Assembly (NCBI RefSeq): GCF_011492965.1
Contig: NZ_CP045121.1
Location: forward strand, 1,736,001 to 1,800,000
DNA from: Rubrobacter marinus
GTDB taxonomy: Bacteria; Actinomycetota; Rubrobacteria; Rubrobacterales; Rubrobacteraceae
Reading direction: 5' to 3'
Length of the DNA: 64,000 nt
Program-made: the position numbers and the translations under genes
Notes under the pieces: model-generated
Told to the model about the DNA's origin: nothing
Seen by the model: only the letters and a program-made list of their open reading frames with translations
Databases searched by the model: none
Shown: positions 53,232 to 62,111 of the stretch, one piece after another
Numbering within the stretch: the first letter of the stretch is position 1
How the letters are laid out: each line of letters begins with the position of its first letter

Positions 53232-53990
53232 ATGTCTAAAGCTCTGTCATCCGCGCGGTACGACTACGTCCCCAGCCCCGAGGAGCTCGAGCAGATCAAC
53301 GAGCGGCTCGAGGGCGCGACGCCGCAGGAGATCATCGAGTGGGCGATCGGGACGTACGGGGAGGGGTTGGCCCTCTCGGCGTCGTTCGGCGGCCCGGAGG
53401 GGATGTCGCTGCTCGACATGATCTCCGGCCTCACCGACAAGGTGACGGTGCTGACGATCGACACCGGGTTCCTTTTCCGGGAGACGGTCGAGTTTCGCGA
53501 GGAGGTCATGGGGGGGCGCTACAAGCTGCCCCTGGAGGTCTTGAGGAGCGAGCTCTCCATCGAGGAGCAGGTCGAGCGTTACGGCGAGGAGATGAGGACC
53601 TGCACGCCGGACCTGTGCTGCCAGGTGCGCAAGGTCCAGCCGCTCGCCAAGGCGCTCAAGCGCTACGACGCGTGGATGACCGGCATCAGGCGCGGCCAGA
53701 CGCCGCAGCGGGCCAACACCCCGATCGTGGCGTGGGACGAGCGCTACGGGGCGGCGAAGATCGCGCCGTTCGCGGCCGTGGAGGAGGACTGGGTACACGA
53801 GTACGTCGCCGAGCACGGCGTGCCGGTCAACCCGCTGCTCCACAAGGGCTACAAGAGCATCGGCTGCGAGCCGCAGACGCGGCCCGTCGCCCCGGACGAG
53901 GACCCGAGGGCCGGGCGCTGGAGCGGGCTGGACAAGACGGAGTGCGGGATCCACTTCGTGGGGGGACGGATTTCGCGTGGAAACGCTTAG
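53232..53990 (+). CDS. cysH: Phosphoadenylyl-/adenylyl-sulfate reductase (CysH)
   Basis: A 252-residue CysH that reduces activated sulfate to sulfite with thioredoxin. ALSASFGGPEGMSLLDM is the PP-loop, TGIRRGQTPQRA the substrate site, and the catalytic cysteine is Cys238 in KTECGIH. APS reductases hold a 4Fe-4S cluster with CC plus CxxC. Here Cys129-Cys130 and Cys212 remain, but the fourth ligand is Gln215 (GCEPQTRP in place of GCEPCTRP), so cluster binding and the choice of APS or PAPS are open. The operon also has cysC, which makes PAPS. ATG at 53232 after AGAGAGGAG. The end overlaps the sulfite reductase start by 14 nt. Confidence 0.93.
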   Translation: MSKALSSARYDYVPSPEELEQINERLEGATPQEIIEWAIGTYGEGLALSASFGGPEGMSLLDMISGLTDKVTVLTIDTGFLFRETVEFREEVMGGRYKLPLEVLRSELSIEEQVERYGEEMRTCTPDLCCQVRKVQPLAKALKRYDAWMTGIRRGQTPQRANTPIVAWDERYGAAKIAPFAAVEEDWVHEYVAEHGVPVNPLLHKGYKSIGCEPQTRPVAPDEDPRAGRWSGLDKTECGIHFVGGRISRGNA

Positions 53991-55617
53991 AAAGCACGAC
54001 AAGCTCAACAGGGTCGAGAAGATAAAGCTCGACCGTCACCCGCTAGAGGTGCGCGAGGCGATCATCCAGACGTACTCGCAGCGCGGCATAAAGGCCATGG
54101 ACGAGGTGCCCGGCGAGGTCGAGCGGCTCAAGTGGGTCGGGATCTACCCGCAGAAGCAGGGCGGGGACGCGTTCATGATGCGCATGAAGGTGCCGGGCGG
54201 CGTCCTGACGCCGGAGCAGGCGGAGACCATCGGCCAGATCGCCATAGACTTCGCCAACGGCCCCATCCCGAACCCGCACTTCGGCAACAACTTCCTCGAC
54301 CTGACCACGCGCCAGGACATCCAGATGCACTGGATCCAGATGGAGAACGTGCCGGAGATCTGGCGGAGGCTCGAGGAGGTGGGGATGACGACCGTCCAGG
54401 CCTGCGGCGACTCCGCCCGCAACGTCCTCGGCTGCCCCGTCTCCGGCCTCGGCCACGACGAGGTCATCGACGCCTTCCCGGTCGCCCAGGCCATCAACGA
54501 CTTCTTCACCGGCAACCGCGAGTACGCGAACCTGCCCCGGAAGTTCAAGATGAGCGTGACGGGCTGCACGGAGGACTGCGCGCAGGCCGAGATCAACGAC
54601 ATCGGCCTCCTGCCCGCCCGCCTTCCGGACGGCACGCTCGGCTTCAACTTGCGCGTCGGCGGTGGCCTCTCGGACGGCCCGAGGATGGCGTCGGACATCG
54701 ACGTCTTCGTCAGGCCGGAGCAGGCCGTGGAGCTCACGCGGGCCATCGCCCAGATCTTCGGCGAGCTCGGCAACCGCGAGAACCGCTGGACGAACCGCAT
54801 GCGCTACCTCGTCCAGGAGCTCGGCCCCGAGGGCTTCCGCGAGGAGCTCGCGAAGCGCGCCGCCTTCGAGCTGACGCCCGCCGGCGAGGACCTCACGAAG
54901 CACTACCGCGGCGACCACGTCGGCGTTCACCCGCAGAAGGAAGAGGGCCTGTACTACGTCGGGCTCAACGTGCCCGTGGGGCGCATGAGCGGCGAGCACT
55001 TCGTCGAGGCGGCGAGGCTCGCGAAGCGCTACGGCGGCGAGGTCCGGCTCGCCACCGACCAGAACCTCGTCATCACGCACGTCCCCGAGGAGAAGCTCGA
55101 CGAGCTGCTCGCGGAGCCCCTCTTGAAGCGGTTCTCGCCGAAGCCCGGCGCTTTCGAGCGCGGGATCGTGGCTTGCACCGGTAACGAGTTCTGCCGCTTC
55201 GCGATAGTGGAGACGAAGATCCGGGCCGTCGAGTGGGCCAAGGAGATGGACGAGCGGGTCGGCGACGTCGGCCAGGACGCCATCAGGATGCACTTCTCGG
55301 GCTGCTCGGCCTCCTGCGCCCAGCCCCAGATCGGGGACATCGGCTTCCGCGGCGAGACCGCGAAGACGAAGAACGCCCTCGTCGAGGGCGTGGACATCGG
55401 CCTGGGCGGCTCCTTGGGGCGGGACGCGGCGTTTATCGACTGGGTCGAGGGGGCGAAGCCCGCCGACGACGTGCCGGACGCGCTCGTCGCGGTCTTCGAG
55501 AAGTTCAAGGAGGAGCGCCGGGACGGCGAGAGGTTCCACGAGTGGGCCCGCCGCCGGCCGAACAAGGAGTTACGCGGCGCCCTGAGGAGCGCCGGCAGGA
55601 ACAGGGGGCGGGGCTAA
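53977..55617 (+). CDS. Siroheme-Fe4S4 sulfite (or nitrite) reductase
   Basis: A 546-residue enzyme with the two-fold ferredoxin-like and siroheme repeat structure. Siroheme/cluster cysteines are Cys400 and Cys406 (CTGNEFC) and Cys443 and Cys447 (CSASC), in the usual CX5C/CX3C pattern. DLTTRQDIQMHWI and the arginines around it bind siroheme and substrate. Sulfite is the likely substrate because cysH overlaps upstream and sat and cysC follow. It lacks its own flavin domain and so needs an electron donor. The next gene, an FrhB-like ferredoxin protein overlapping by one base, is the natural candidate. GTG start at 53977. Confidence 0.94.
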   Translation: METLRKHDKLNRVEKIKLDRHPLEVREAIIQTYSQRGIKAMDEVPGEVERLKWVGIYPQKQGGDAFMMRMKVPGGVLTPEQAETIGQIAIDFANGPIPNPHFGNNFLDLTTRQDIQMHWIQMENVPEIWRRLEEVGMTTVQACGDSARNVLGCPVSGLGHDEVIDAFPVAQAINDFFTGNREYANLPRKFKMSVTGCTEDCAQAEINDIGLLPARLPDGTLGFNLRVGGGLSDGPRMASDIDVFVRPEQAVELTRAIAQIFGELGNRENRWTNRMRYLVQELGPEGFREELAKRAAFELTPAGEDLTKHYRGDHVGVHPQKEEGLYYVGLNVPVGRMSGEHFVEAARLAKRYGGEVRLATDQNLVITHVPEEKLDELLAEPLLKRFSPKPGAFERGIVACTGNEFCRFAIVETKIRAVEWAKEMDERVGDVGQDAIRMHFSGCSASCAQPQIGDIGFRGETAKTKNALVEGVDIGLGGSLGRDAAFIDWVEGAKPADDVPDALVAVFEKFKEERRDGERFHEWARRRPNKELRGALRSAGRNRGRG

Positions 55618-56960
55618 TGGCCGGGTTCGACATCCGGGAGTTGATGAACGACATCGACGAGGCGCCCGGCAAGGTCTGGTTCTGGGATTTGGAGAAGGCG
55701 GTCATCGACGCCGAGCGGTGCGTGCAGTGCGGCGTCTGCGTCGCGGCGTGCCCGACCGACTCCATCGGGATCGGGAGCGACGACCTGCCGGAGCTCGTAA
55801 AAATGTGCACGGGCTGCTCGCTGTGCTGGGACTTCTGCCCGCGCGGGGGGCTTCAGTACGAGGCGACGTGGAAGCTCGAAGACGCGAAGATGGTCGAAGA
55901 GGAAGGGCTCTTCCGGGGGGAGTCGGAGGAGGAGCGCCGGGACGAGGAGCTCGACGAGTTCGAGGAGCGGCAGCTCGAGAAGATCACGGGGAACAACGCC
56001 GCCGCCGCGAAGGCGTCGGGGATGAGCGTCCCGGACGGCGTCTCCGGCAACGCCCTCGGGACGGTGCACGAGACGTACACCGCCCGGATAAACCCGATGA
56101 TCGAGGGCGCCCAGGACGGCGGGTTCGTCAGCGCGCTCCTGATCGAGCTTCTCGAGAAGGGCGAGATCGACGGCGCTCTCGTCGCCCGCGAGTCGGAGAC
56201 CGAGCGGTGGAAGGGCGAGGCGTTTCTCGCCAGGACCCCCGACGAGGTCCGCGAGGCCGCGGGCTCCTTCTACAACCAGACGCTCGCCCTGGGGCACGTG
56301 GACTTCAAGGGCTACGACCTGCCGCCGAACCCGAGGATCGCCGTGGTGGGAACGCCGTGCGAGGTCGAGGGGATCAAGGCGATGCAGGCCCGCCCGTGGA
56401 CGTGGGGCTCCTCCCAGGTCGAGGCGATTACCCTGACCATTGCGCTCCTGTGCACGAAGAGCTTCAACTACGAGAAGCTGATGCTCGACGAGATCCGGGA
56501 CAAGCGAGGCGTCGACCTCGACAACGTCGGCAGGGTCGACATCATCCGCGGCAAGATGATCGTTCAGGACCTCGACGGCGAGACCATCTTCGAGGAGCCG
56601 ATCAAGGACTTCCACGGCGCCGCCCTTAAGGGCTGCGACGAGTGCGCGGACTTTATGGGGCACGCGGCGGACATCTCCGTCGGGAGCGTCGGGAGCGCCG
56701 ACGGGTACTCTTCGATCATCATCCGCAGCGACGAAGGCCTGGACGCGTTCGAGCACGTCCGCTCGAAGCTCGAGCTGCGCGACCTTGACAAGCCGGAGGC
56801 TTTGGATAAGCTTGACGCCTTGGACAAGAGGATCGCGTTCAAGAGCCTCAAGAGGGCTTTTGACCCCGAGGCTCCTCTCTTTATCGACTACGAGGAGCAC
56901 CTGGAGAACTACTCCGGGACGGATCGGGCGCCGGTCGCACACGAAGCGGTGAGGTACTAG
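55617..56960 (+). CDS. F420-dehydrogenase (FrhB/FpoF)-like protein with two 4Fe-4S clusters, probable electron donor to sulfite reductase
   Basis: A 447-residue protein. Residues 36-80 hold two cluster motifs (CVQCGVCVAACP and CTGCSLCWDFCP). A charged linker (about 95-130) follows. Then come FrhB_N (NPMIEGAQDGGFVSALLIELLEKGEIDGALVA) and FrhB_C (RIAVVGTPCEVEGIKAMQ, LLCTKSFNYEKLM). In FrhB and FpoF these domains bind FAD and oxidise F420H2. Methanogen Fsr fuses such a unit to a sulfite reductase; here they are two adjacent genes joined at TAATG. F420 genes end only 0.3 kb upstream of the operon. ATG at 55617. F420 specificity is inferred; a ferredoxin or other flavin role is possible. Confidence 0.88.
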   Translation: MAGFDIRELMNDIDEAPGKVWFWDLEKAVIDAERCVQCGVCVAACPTDSIGIGSDDLPELVKMCTGCSLCWDFCPRGGLQYEATWKLEDAKMVEEEGLFRGESEEERRDEELDEFEERQLEKITGNNAAAAKASGMSVPDGVSGNALGTVHETYTARINPMIEGAQDGGFVSALLIELLEKGEIDGALVARESETERWKGEAFLARTPDEVREAAGSFYNQTLALGHVDFKGYDLPPNPRIAVVGTPCEVEGIKAMQARPWTWGSSQVEAITLTIALLCTKSFNYEKLMLDEIRDKRGVDLDNVGRVDIIRGKMIVQDLDGETIFEEPIKDFHGAALKGCDECADFMGHAADISVGSVGSADGYSSIIIRSDEGLDAFEHVRSKLELRDLDKPEALDKLDALDKRIAFKSLKRAFDPEAPLFIDYEEHLENYSGTDRAPVAHEAVRY

Positions 56961-57311
56961 TTGAGCGAGACGCGGAGAAGCCTACCCATGCCCCCCGAGC
57001 CTTATGCGCTGCGCGCGGAGACGCGCGCCCTGCTCGAGGAGCGCCCCGAGGATGGCATGAAGACCATAAACGACGCCCGATTCGTCGCCGAGACCCTCTG
57101 GGAGGAGTGGGGCGACGGTCTGGAGGAGGCCGGAATGCCATACGATACGTTCCTGACCATCGCCCGGGGCTACGCCGGTGAGCTGAGGCTCTGGGTCGTC
57201 GGCGAGCGGATCTGGGAGCACTGCGCCGCCGGCCTCGCGGGCCGCGTGACGCGCCGCCTGCCGGACGCCGGCTGCGGCAAGCAGCTCGCCTCCGCGGGGG
57301 CCAGCCGATGA
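56961..57311 (+). CDS. Hypothetical protein within the sulfate-assimilation operon, 116 residues
   Basis: Not recognised. TTG start immediately after the previous stop; the end overlaps sat by 4 nt. A helical core ([53 protein letters not shown] is its extent, about residues 31-84) is followed by a basic tail with two Cys residues. No membrane span. Tight coupling on both sides suggests a role in the sulfite reductase complex or in Sat function. Confidence 0.75.
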   Translation: MSETRRSLPMPPEPYALRAETRALLEERPEDGMKTINDARFVAETLWEEWGDGLEEAGMPYDTFLTIARGYAGELRLWVVGERIWEHCAAGLAGRVTRRLPDAGCGKQLASAGASR

Positions 57312-58495
57312 GCGCCGCCGACTACACGGCGATAGCGCCGCACGGCGGGGAGCTCGTCGACCGGCGGGCGCCCGTGGACGAGCGCTCCGAGAGGCTCAAG
57401 GCCGCCCAGGGGCTTCAGAAGGTCGCGCTCGGGCCGCGCGCCCTCTCGGACCTAGAGATGATCTCGACCGGCGTCTTCTCGCCGCTCAAGGGCTTCATGG
57501 GCCGGGAGGACTACAACGCCGTCGTCGAGACGATGCACCTGGCGAACGGGCTCGTGTGGAGCATGCCGATCACGCTGTCGGCGAACGGGGACGAGGCGGA
57601 CGGCGTCCGCGAGGGCGACGAGGTCGCGCTCACGGACGGGACGGGCAACGTGCTGGCGACGATGACCGTGACGGACCGCTACGGCTACGACAAGATCCAC
57701 GAGGCCAAGAACGTCTACCGGACCGAAGACGGGGACCACCCCGGCGTGGCCGCGCTGTACCGGCAGGGCGAGACCCTGCTCGGCGGCGAGATAACGCTGC
57801 TCGTCGACGAGCCGAACCCGAGGCCGTTCCCCGGCTACTACCGCGAGCCGGCCGAGCTCCGGGCGCTGTTCGCGGAGAAGGGCTGGAAGAAGGTCGTGGG
57901 CTTCCAGACCCGAAACCCCGTCCACCGCGCGCACGAGTACATCCAGAAGAGCGCGCTGGAGACCGTGGACGGGCTGCTCCTCAACCCCCTCGTCGGCGAG
58001 ACCAAGTCCGACGACATCTCGGCGGCGGTCAGGATGAAGTCCTACGAGACGATCCTGGAGAGGTACTACCCCAAGGACCGCACGGTGCTCTCGGTCTTCC
58101 CGGCCGCGATGCGCTACGCCGGGCCGAGGGAGGCCGTGTTCCATGCCATGTGCCGTAAAAACTACGGCTGCACGCACTTCATTATCGGGCGCGACCACGC
58201 CGGGGTGGGCAGCTACTACGGCACCTACGAGGCGCAGGAGATCTTCAACGAGTTCGAGGGCGAGGAGCTCGGGATCACGCCGCTCATGTTCGAGCACGCC
58301 TTCTACTGCACGAGTTGCGACGGCATGGCGACGACGAAGACCTGCCCGCACGACAAGGAGAACCACGTCTTCTTTAGCGGGACGAGGGTGCGCGAGATGC
58401 TCCACAACGGTGAGTACCCGCCGCAGGAGTTCTCCCGCCCCGAGGTCGTCGAGGTGCTCATAGAGGGCCTCCGCTCCGAGAAGAACGGCCGGTAA
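57308..58495 (+). CDS. sat: Sulfate adenylyltransferase (ATP sulfurylase, homo-oligomeric type)
   Basis: A 395-residue Sat. The active-site motif [11 protein letters not shown] lies near residue 200 and GRDHAGVG near 297; PUA-like N-terminal domain. It forms APS from sulfate and ATP. A cysteine group near the C-terminus ([16 protein letters not shown]) is typical of the zinc-binding forms. ATG at 57308 overlaps the small gene upstream. CysC follows after 57 bp, with a GC-rich hairpin between them. Confidence 0.96.
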   Translation: MSAADYTAIAPHGGELVDRRAPVDERSERLKAAQGLQKVALGPRALSDLEMISTGVFSPLKGFMGREDYNAVVETMHLANGLVWSMPITLSANGDEADGVREGDEVALTDGTGNVLATMTVTDRYGYDKIHEAKNVYRTEDGDHPGVAALYRQGETLLGGEITLLVDEPNPRPFPGYYREPAELRALFAEKGWKKVVGFQTRNPVHRAHEYIQKSALETVDGLLLNPLVGETKSDDISAAVRMKSYETILERYYPKDRTVLSVFPAAMRYAGPREAVFHAMCRKNYGCTHFIIGRDHAGVGSYYGTYEAQEIFNEFEGEELGITPLMFEHAFYCTSCDGMATTKTCPHDKENHVFFSGTRVREMLHNGEYPPQEFSRPEVVEVLIEGLRSEKNGR

Positions 58496-58509
58496 GAGAC
58501 GCCAAAGTA

Positions 58510-58534
58510 CCCCGCGGGGATAAGCCTCGCGGGG
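58510..58534 (+). other. Hairpin between sat and cysC
   Basis: CCCCGCG at 58510-58516 pairs with CGCGGGG at 58528-58534, with an 11-nt loop. No T tract; it may stabilise the upstream mRNA or weakly attenuate transcription into cysC. Confidence 0.5.
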
Positions 58535-58552
58535 CCGAAGATGGGAGCAGCA

Positions 58553-59122
58553 ATGGAGAATGGGAAGCTGGATCGCGGTTTTACGCTATGGTTTACGGGG
58601 CTCTCCGGGGCCGGCAAGACGACCATCGCCGAGATCGTCGAGAAGGAGCTGAGGCGTAGGATCGGGAGCGTCGAGGTCCTCGACGGGGACATCGTCAGGA
58701 CCAACCTCTCCAAGGGCCTCGGCTTCAGCCGGGAGGACCGGGATACGAACGTGCTGAGGATCGGGTTCGTGGCGAACATCCTGACGCGCAACGGCGTCGG
58801 CGTGATCGTCTCGGCCATCTCGCCGTTCAAGGAGGTCCGGGACCAGGTGCGCCACCAGATCGGCGAGGACTTTGTCGAGATCTTCGTGGACGCGCCGGTC
58901 GAGGTCTGCGCCGAGCGCGACGTGAAGGGCCTGTACAAGAAGGCCTACTCCGGCGAGATCCCGCAGTTCACGGGCGTCTCCGACCCCTACGAGCCGCCGA
59001 CCGCGCCCGAGCTCCACATCAAGACCAACCAGGAGGAGCCCCGCGAGAGCGCCGCGCGCGTCGTCGCGCTGCTCGAGGAGAAGGGCTACCTGGAGCCGGT
59101 GGAGGAGCTCAACCGCGCGTGA
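58553..59122 (+). CDS. cysC: Adenylylsulfate kinase (CysC)
   Basis: A 189-residue APS kinase. P-loop GLSGAGKTT near residue 18, DGD in [22 protein letters not shown] and lid segment [25 protein letters not shown]. It makes PAPS for cysH or for sulfotransferases such as the one at 17174. I chose the ATG at 58553 with GGGAG 5 nt upstream; ATG 58541 is possible. The stop overlaps the transporter's GTG by 4 nt. Confidence 0.95.
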   Translation: MENGKLDRGFTLWFTGLSGAGKTTIAEIVEKELRRRIGSVEVLDGDIVRTNLSKGLGFSREDRDTNVLRIGFVANILTRNGVGVIVSAISPFKEVRDQVRHQIGEDFVEIFVDAPVEVCAERDVKGLYKKAYSGEIPQFTGVSDPYEPPTAPELHIKTNQEEPRESAARVVALLEEKGYLEPVEELNRA

Positions 59123-59922
59123 TCGACGCCACCCCCGCCCTGTTTGGCCTGCTGGTCGGTTTTCTGGTGGGCCTTACGGGGGTGGGGGGCGGCTCGCTCA
59201 TGACGCCCTTCCTCGTCATCACGATGGGCGTCCCCGCCCCGACCGCGGTCGGCACGGACCTCGTCTACGCCACCGTCACGAAGGTGGTCGGGTCCGTGCA
59301 GCACTACCGCCAACGGTCGGTGAACTTGCAAGTCGCCGTGTTCCTGGGCCTCGGCAGCCTCCCGGCCAGCCTCCTCGGCGTGGGGACGCTGGAGTGGATC
59401 AAGGCGAGCTACGACGAAGAGTCGGTCCGCTCGATCATGATCACGATCATCGCGGCGACCCTCGTCCTCGTGGGCTCGTCCCTGATCTACCGCACCTTCT
59501 TTATGCGCGAGAGGCCGGCGAGCGCCTCGGATAAGCCGACCTGGGACGGCAAGAGCCCGATGAGCCTCAAGCGGCGCCTCTTCACGGTACTGTTCGGCAC
59601 CATGGGCGGTTACCTCGTCGGGCTCACCTCGATAGGCTCCGGGAGCATCATGGCGATCATACTGCTCCTCCTCTACCCGCTGGCCCCCGCGGTCGTGGTC
59701 GGCACGGACATCGCCCACGCCACGGTCCTCTCGCTCGTCACGGGCCTCGCCCACGCCTCGCAGGGGAACGTGGACTGGGGCCTCGCCGGTACGCTCCTAC
59801 TGGGCAGCGTCCCCGGCGTCCTGGTGGGGAGCCGCCTCGCGCCCTACCTCCCCGGCAAGCCCCTACGCGTCATCCTCGCGTGCATGCTGATCTTCGTCGG
59901 CGCCCGCCTGCTCCTGACCTAG
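59119..59922 (+). CDS. TSUP-family transporter, probable sulfate importer
   Basis: A 267-residue protein with about eight spans and two copies of the TSUP signature: [23 protein letters not shown] and [22 protein letters not shown]. Overlap with cysC and the position at the end of the sulfate operon point to sulfate or sulfite transport. GTG at 59119. It overlaps the convergent UDG gene by 4 bp. Confidence 0.88.
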   Translation: MIDATPALFGLLVGFLVGLTGVGGGSLMTPFLVITMGVPAPTAVGTDLVYATVTKVVGSVQHYRQRSVNLQVAVFLGLGSLPASLLGVGTLEWIKASYDEESVRSIMITIIAATLVLVGSSLIYRTFFMRERPASASDKPTWDGKSPMSLKRRLFTVLFGTMGGYLVGLTSIGSGSIMAIILLLLYPLAPAVVVGTDIAHATVLSLVTGLAHASQGNVDWGLAGTLLLGSVPGVLVGSRLAPYLPGKPLRVILACMLIFVGARLLLT

Positions 59923-60503
59923 GAGCCCCTCGCGGCGTCGCGGGCCGCCTTGAGGTCCCCGATCGCCTCCTCCCGCGCCTCGTCGTAGCTCGGGGTGCCC
60001 TGGAGGCGAAGCAGGTAGGCGGGATGGTAGGTAGCGATGGCGGGCAGGTCGAGGATGGACTCCCTCAGCACGCCGCGGTCCTTCTTCATGGCGAAGGACT
60101 TGTCTATGAGCGCCTTGGACGGCGTGTTGCCGAGCAACACGAGGACGTCGGGGCCCACGGCCCTCAGCTCGGGGAGCAGGATCTCGACGCCCTCCCGGAC
60201 CTCCCCGACCCTCGGCGGACGGTTCTTCGTGCGGCCGTCCTTCTCGGCGGTCGGGCGGACCTTGACGGTGTTCGTGACGTAGACCTCCGAGCGGTCGATG
60301 CCGGCCTCCTCCAGAAGCTCGTTCAGGAGCTTGCCGGCCCTGCCCACGAACGGCTTACCGGCCCGGTCCTCCTGCTCGCCCGGCGCCTCGCCGACGATGG
60401 CGACGGTAGCGCCCACCGGGCCCTCGCCGAAGACGGCGTTGGGGCCGAGACGTTCGGTCGACTGGCGCTTGAGGTCCTCCCAGGTCGCCTGCCTCTCTTC
60501 CAC
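59919..60503 (-). CDS. Uracil-DNA glycosylase, family 4-like without iron-sulfur cysteines
   Basis: A 194-residue UDG: motif 1 as IVGEAPGEQEDRAGKPFVGRAG and motif 2 as TYHPAYLLR; YVTNTVKVRP is the middle segment. Family 4 enzymes carry four Cys for a 4Fe-4S cluster, two in the N-terminus and two around KCRPP and CRPYL. This protein has no Cys at all, so it should be cluster-free. Removes uracil from DNA (family knowledge). Start GTG at 60503, with AGAGG upstream. Confidence 0.88.
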   Translation of the reverse strand: MEERQATWEDLKRQSTERLGPNAVFGEGPVGATVAIVGEAPGEQEDRAGKPFVGRAGKLLNELLEEAGIDRSEVYVTNTVKVRPTAEKDGRTKNRPPRVGEVREGVEILLPELRAVGPDVLVLLGNTPSKALIDKSFAMKKDRGVLRESILDLPAIATYHPAYLLRLQGTPSYDEAREEAIGDLKAARDAARGS

Positions 60504-60613
60504 GACTAGCCCGCCTCCGGGGGTAGGGGACGGGCAGGTTCTCTCAAGTTGAATTCTGTTCTTAGCATGGCCCCGATCCTACCCCGACTTCGAGCCGGCA
60601 AACGGGGGTTTCC

Positions 60614-62107
60614 TTACACCTCGTCGATCTGGGCCTTCTGGAGCTTGCCGGAATAGTCCACGTAGATGGACTTCCACTCGGTGAAGGAGTCGAGGGCCTG
60701 CTGGCCGACCTCGCGGTGGCCGCCGGTCGCCTTCGTGCCGCCGAAGGGGAGCTGTATCTCGGCGCCGATGGTCCCGGCGTTGACGTAGTTGATGCCGGTG
60801 TAGAGGTCGCGCATGGCCCGGAAGGCCGTGTTGACGTCCCGCGTGTAGATCGCCGAGGAGAGGCCGTACGGGGTGCCGTTGTTCACCCGGACGGCCTCCT
60901 CGTAGGAGGAGACCGGGATGACGCAGACGGCGGGGCCGAAGATCTCCTCCTGCGCTATCCTCATCCCGGGGTCCACCCCGCCCCAGATCGTGGGCCGGAA
61001 GAAGTTCCCCTTCGAGAGGTCTCCCTCCGTCGCCCGCTCGCCGCCGCAGAGCAGGGTGGCGCCCTCCTCCTTCGCGACCTCCACGTAGCCCGAAACCTTG
61101 CGGAGGGCCTCCTCGTTCACGAGCGGGCCGACGTCCGTGCCCTCGTCCAGCGGGTCGCCGAGCTTCAGGGCGTTTGCCGCACGAACCAGTCCCTCCGTGA
61201 ACTCGTCGAGGACGCGCTCGTGCACGATCAGGCGGCTCGCGGCTGTGCAGCGCTGGCCGGCGGTCCCGAAGGCGCTCCAGACGGCGCCCTCCACCGCGAG
61301 GTCCACGTCGGCGTCGTCCATGAGGATGATCGCGTTCTTGCCGCCCATCTCGGTGGCGACCTTTTTGTGGGTCCTGTGGGCCTCGCGGGCGATGCTCACC
61401 CCGACGGCGGTCGAGCCGGTGAAGGAGACCCCGGCGACTCCTGGGTGCTCGACGAGTGCGGCGCCCGCCTCCTCGCCGAGGCCGAAGACGGTGTTGAAGA
61501 CCCCTTCGGGGAGGCCGGCGTCGAGGAGGAGCTGGGTGAAGAGCCGGGCGCACTCCGGGGCGTCCTCGGCTGGCTTTAGGACTATCGTGTTGCCGGCGAC
61601 GAGGGCCGGGAAGCTCTTCCAGGATGGGATGGCGACGGGGAAGTTCCACGGCGTGATCAGGCCGACCACCCCGATGGGCATCCTGATGCTCATGGCGAAC
61701 TTCTCCGGGAGCTCGGCCGGGACGGTGTCGCCGAGCATGCGCCGCCCCTCGCCCGCGGCGAAGAAGGCCATATCGATGCCCTCCTGCACGTCGCCGCGCG
61801 CCTCGGAGAGGACCTTGCCCATCTCCCGGCTCATCGCGCGGGCGAACTCCTCCTTGCGCTCCGCCATGAGCGCGCCCGCGCGGTACAGGATCTCGCCGCG
61901 CTTCGGCGCCGGGTAGAGCCGCCAGCCCTCGAACGCCGCCCGAGCCTTCTCGACGGCCCTGCCCACGTCCTCCGCCCCCGAACGGGCGTAGAGGCCCAGA
62001 AGCTCCCCATCCGTCGGGCTGCGGTTCTCGAACCACCCCCCGGAGGCCGCCTCGCGCACCTCGCCCCCGATGTGGTTTCCTACGCTCCGCGCCCGCGTCT
62101 CGGTCAT
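60614..62107 (-). CDS. NAD(P)-dependent aldehyde dehydrogenase
   Basis: A 497-residue ALDH. Oxyanion asparagine in TPWNFPVAIPSWKSFPAL, cofactor loop FTGSTAVGVSIA, glutamate in EMGGKNA and nucleophile Cys in GTAGQRCTAASRL. The sequence around FGTAGQRCT resembles alpha-aminoadipic and ketoglutaric semialdehyde dehydrogenases. ATG at 62107, 4 bp after the oxidase gene, so co-transcribed with it. Together they may degrade an N-methyl or cyclic amino acid. Confidence 0.9.
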   Translation of the reverse strand: MTETRARSVGNHIGGEVREAASGGWFENRSPTDGELLGLYARSGAEDVGRAVEKARAAFEGWRLYPAPKRGEILYRAGALMAERKEEFARAMSREMGKVLSEARGDVQEGIDMAFFAAGEGRRMLGDTVPAELPEKFAMSIRMPIGVVGLITPWNFPVAIPSWKSFPALVAGNTIVLKPAEDAPECARLFTQLLLDAGLPEGVFNTVFGLGEEAGAALVEHPGVAGVSFTGSTAVGVSIAREAHRTHKKVATEMGGKNAIILMDDADVDLAVEGAVWSAFGTAGQRCTAASRLIVHERVLDEFTEGLVRAANALKLGDPLDEGTDVGPLVNEEALRKVSGYVEVAKEEGATLLCGGERATEGDLSKGNFFRPTIWGGVDPGMRIAQEEIFGPAVCVIPVSSYEEAVRVNNGTPYGLSSAIYTRDVNTAFRAMRDLYTGINYVNAGTIGAEIQLPFGGTKATGGHREVGQQALDSFTEWKSIYVDYSGKLQKAQIDEV

Positions 62108-62111
62108 CTCT

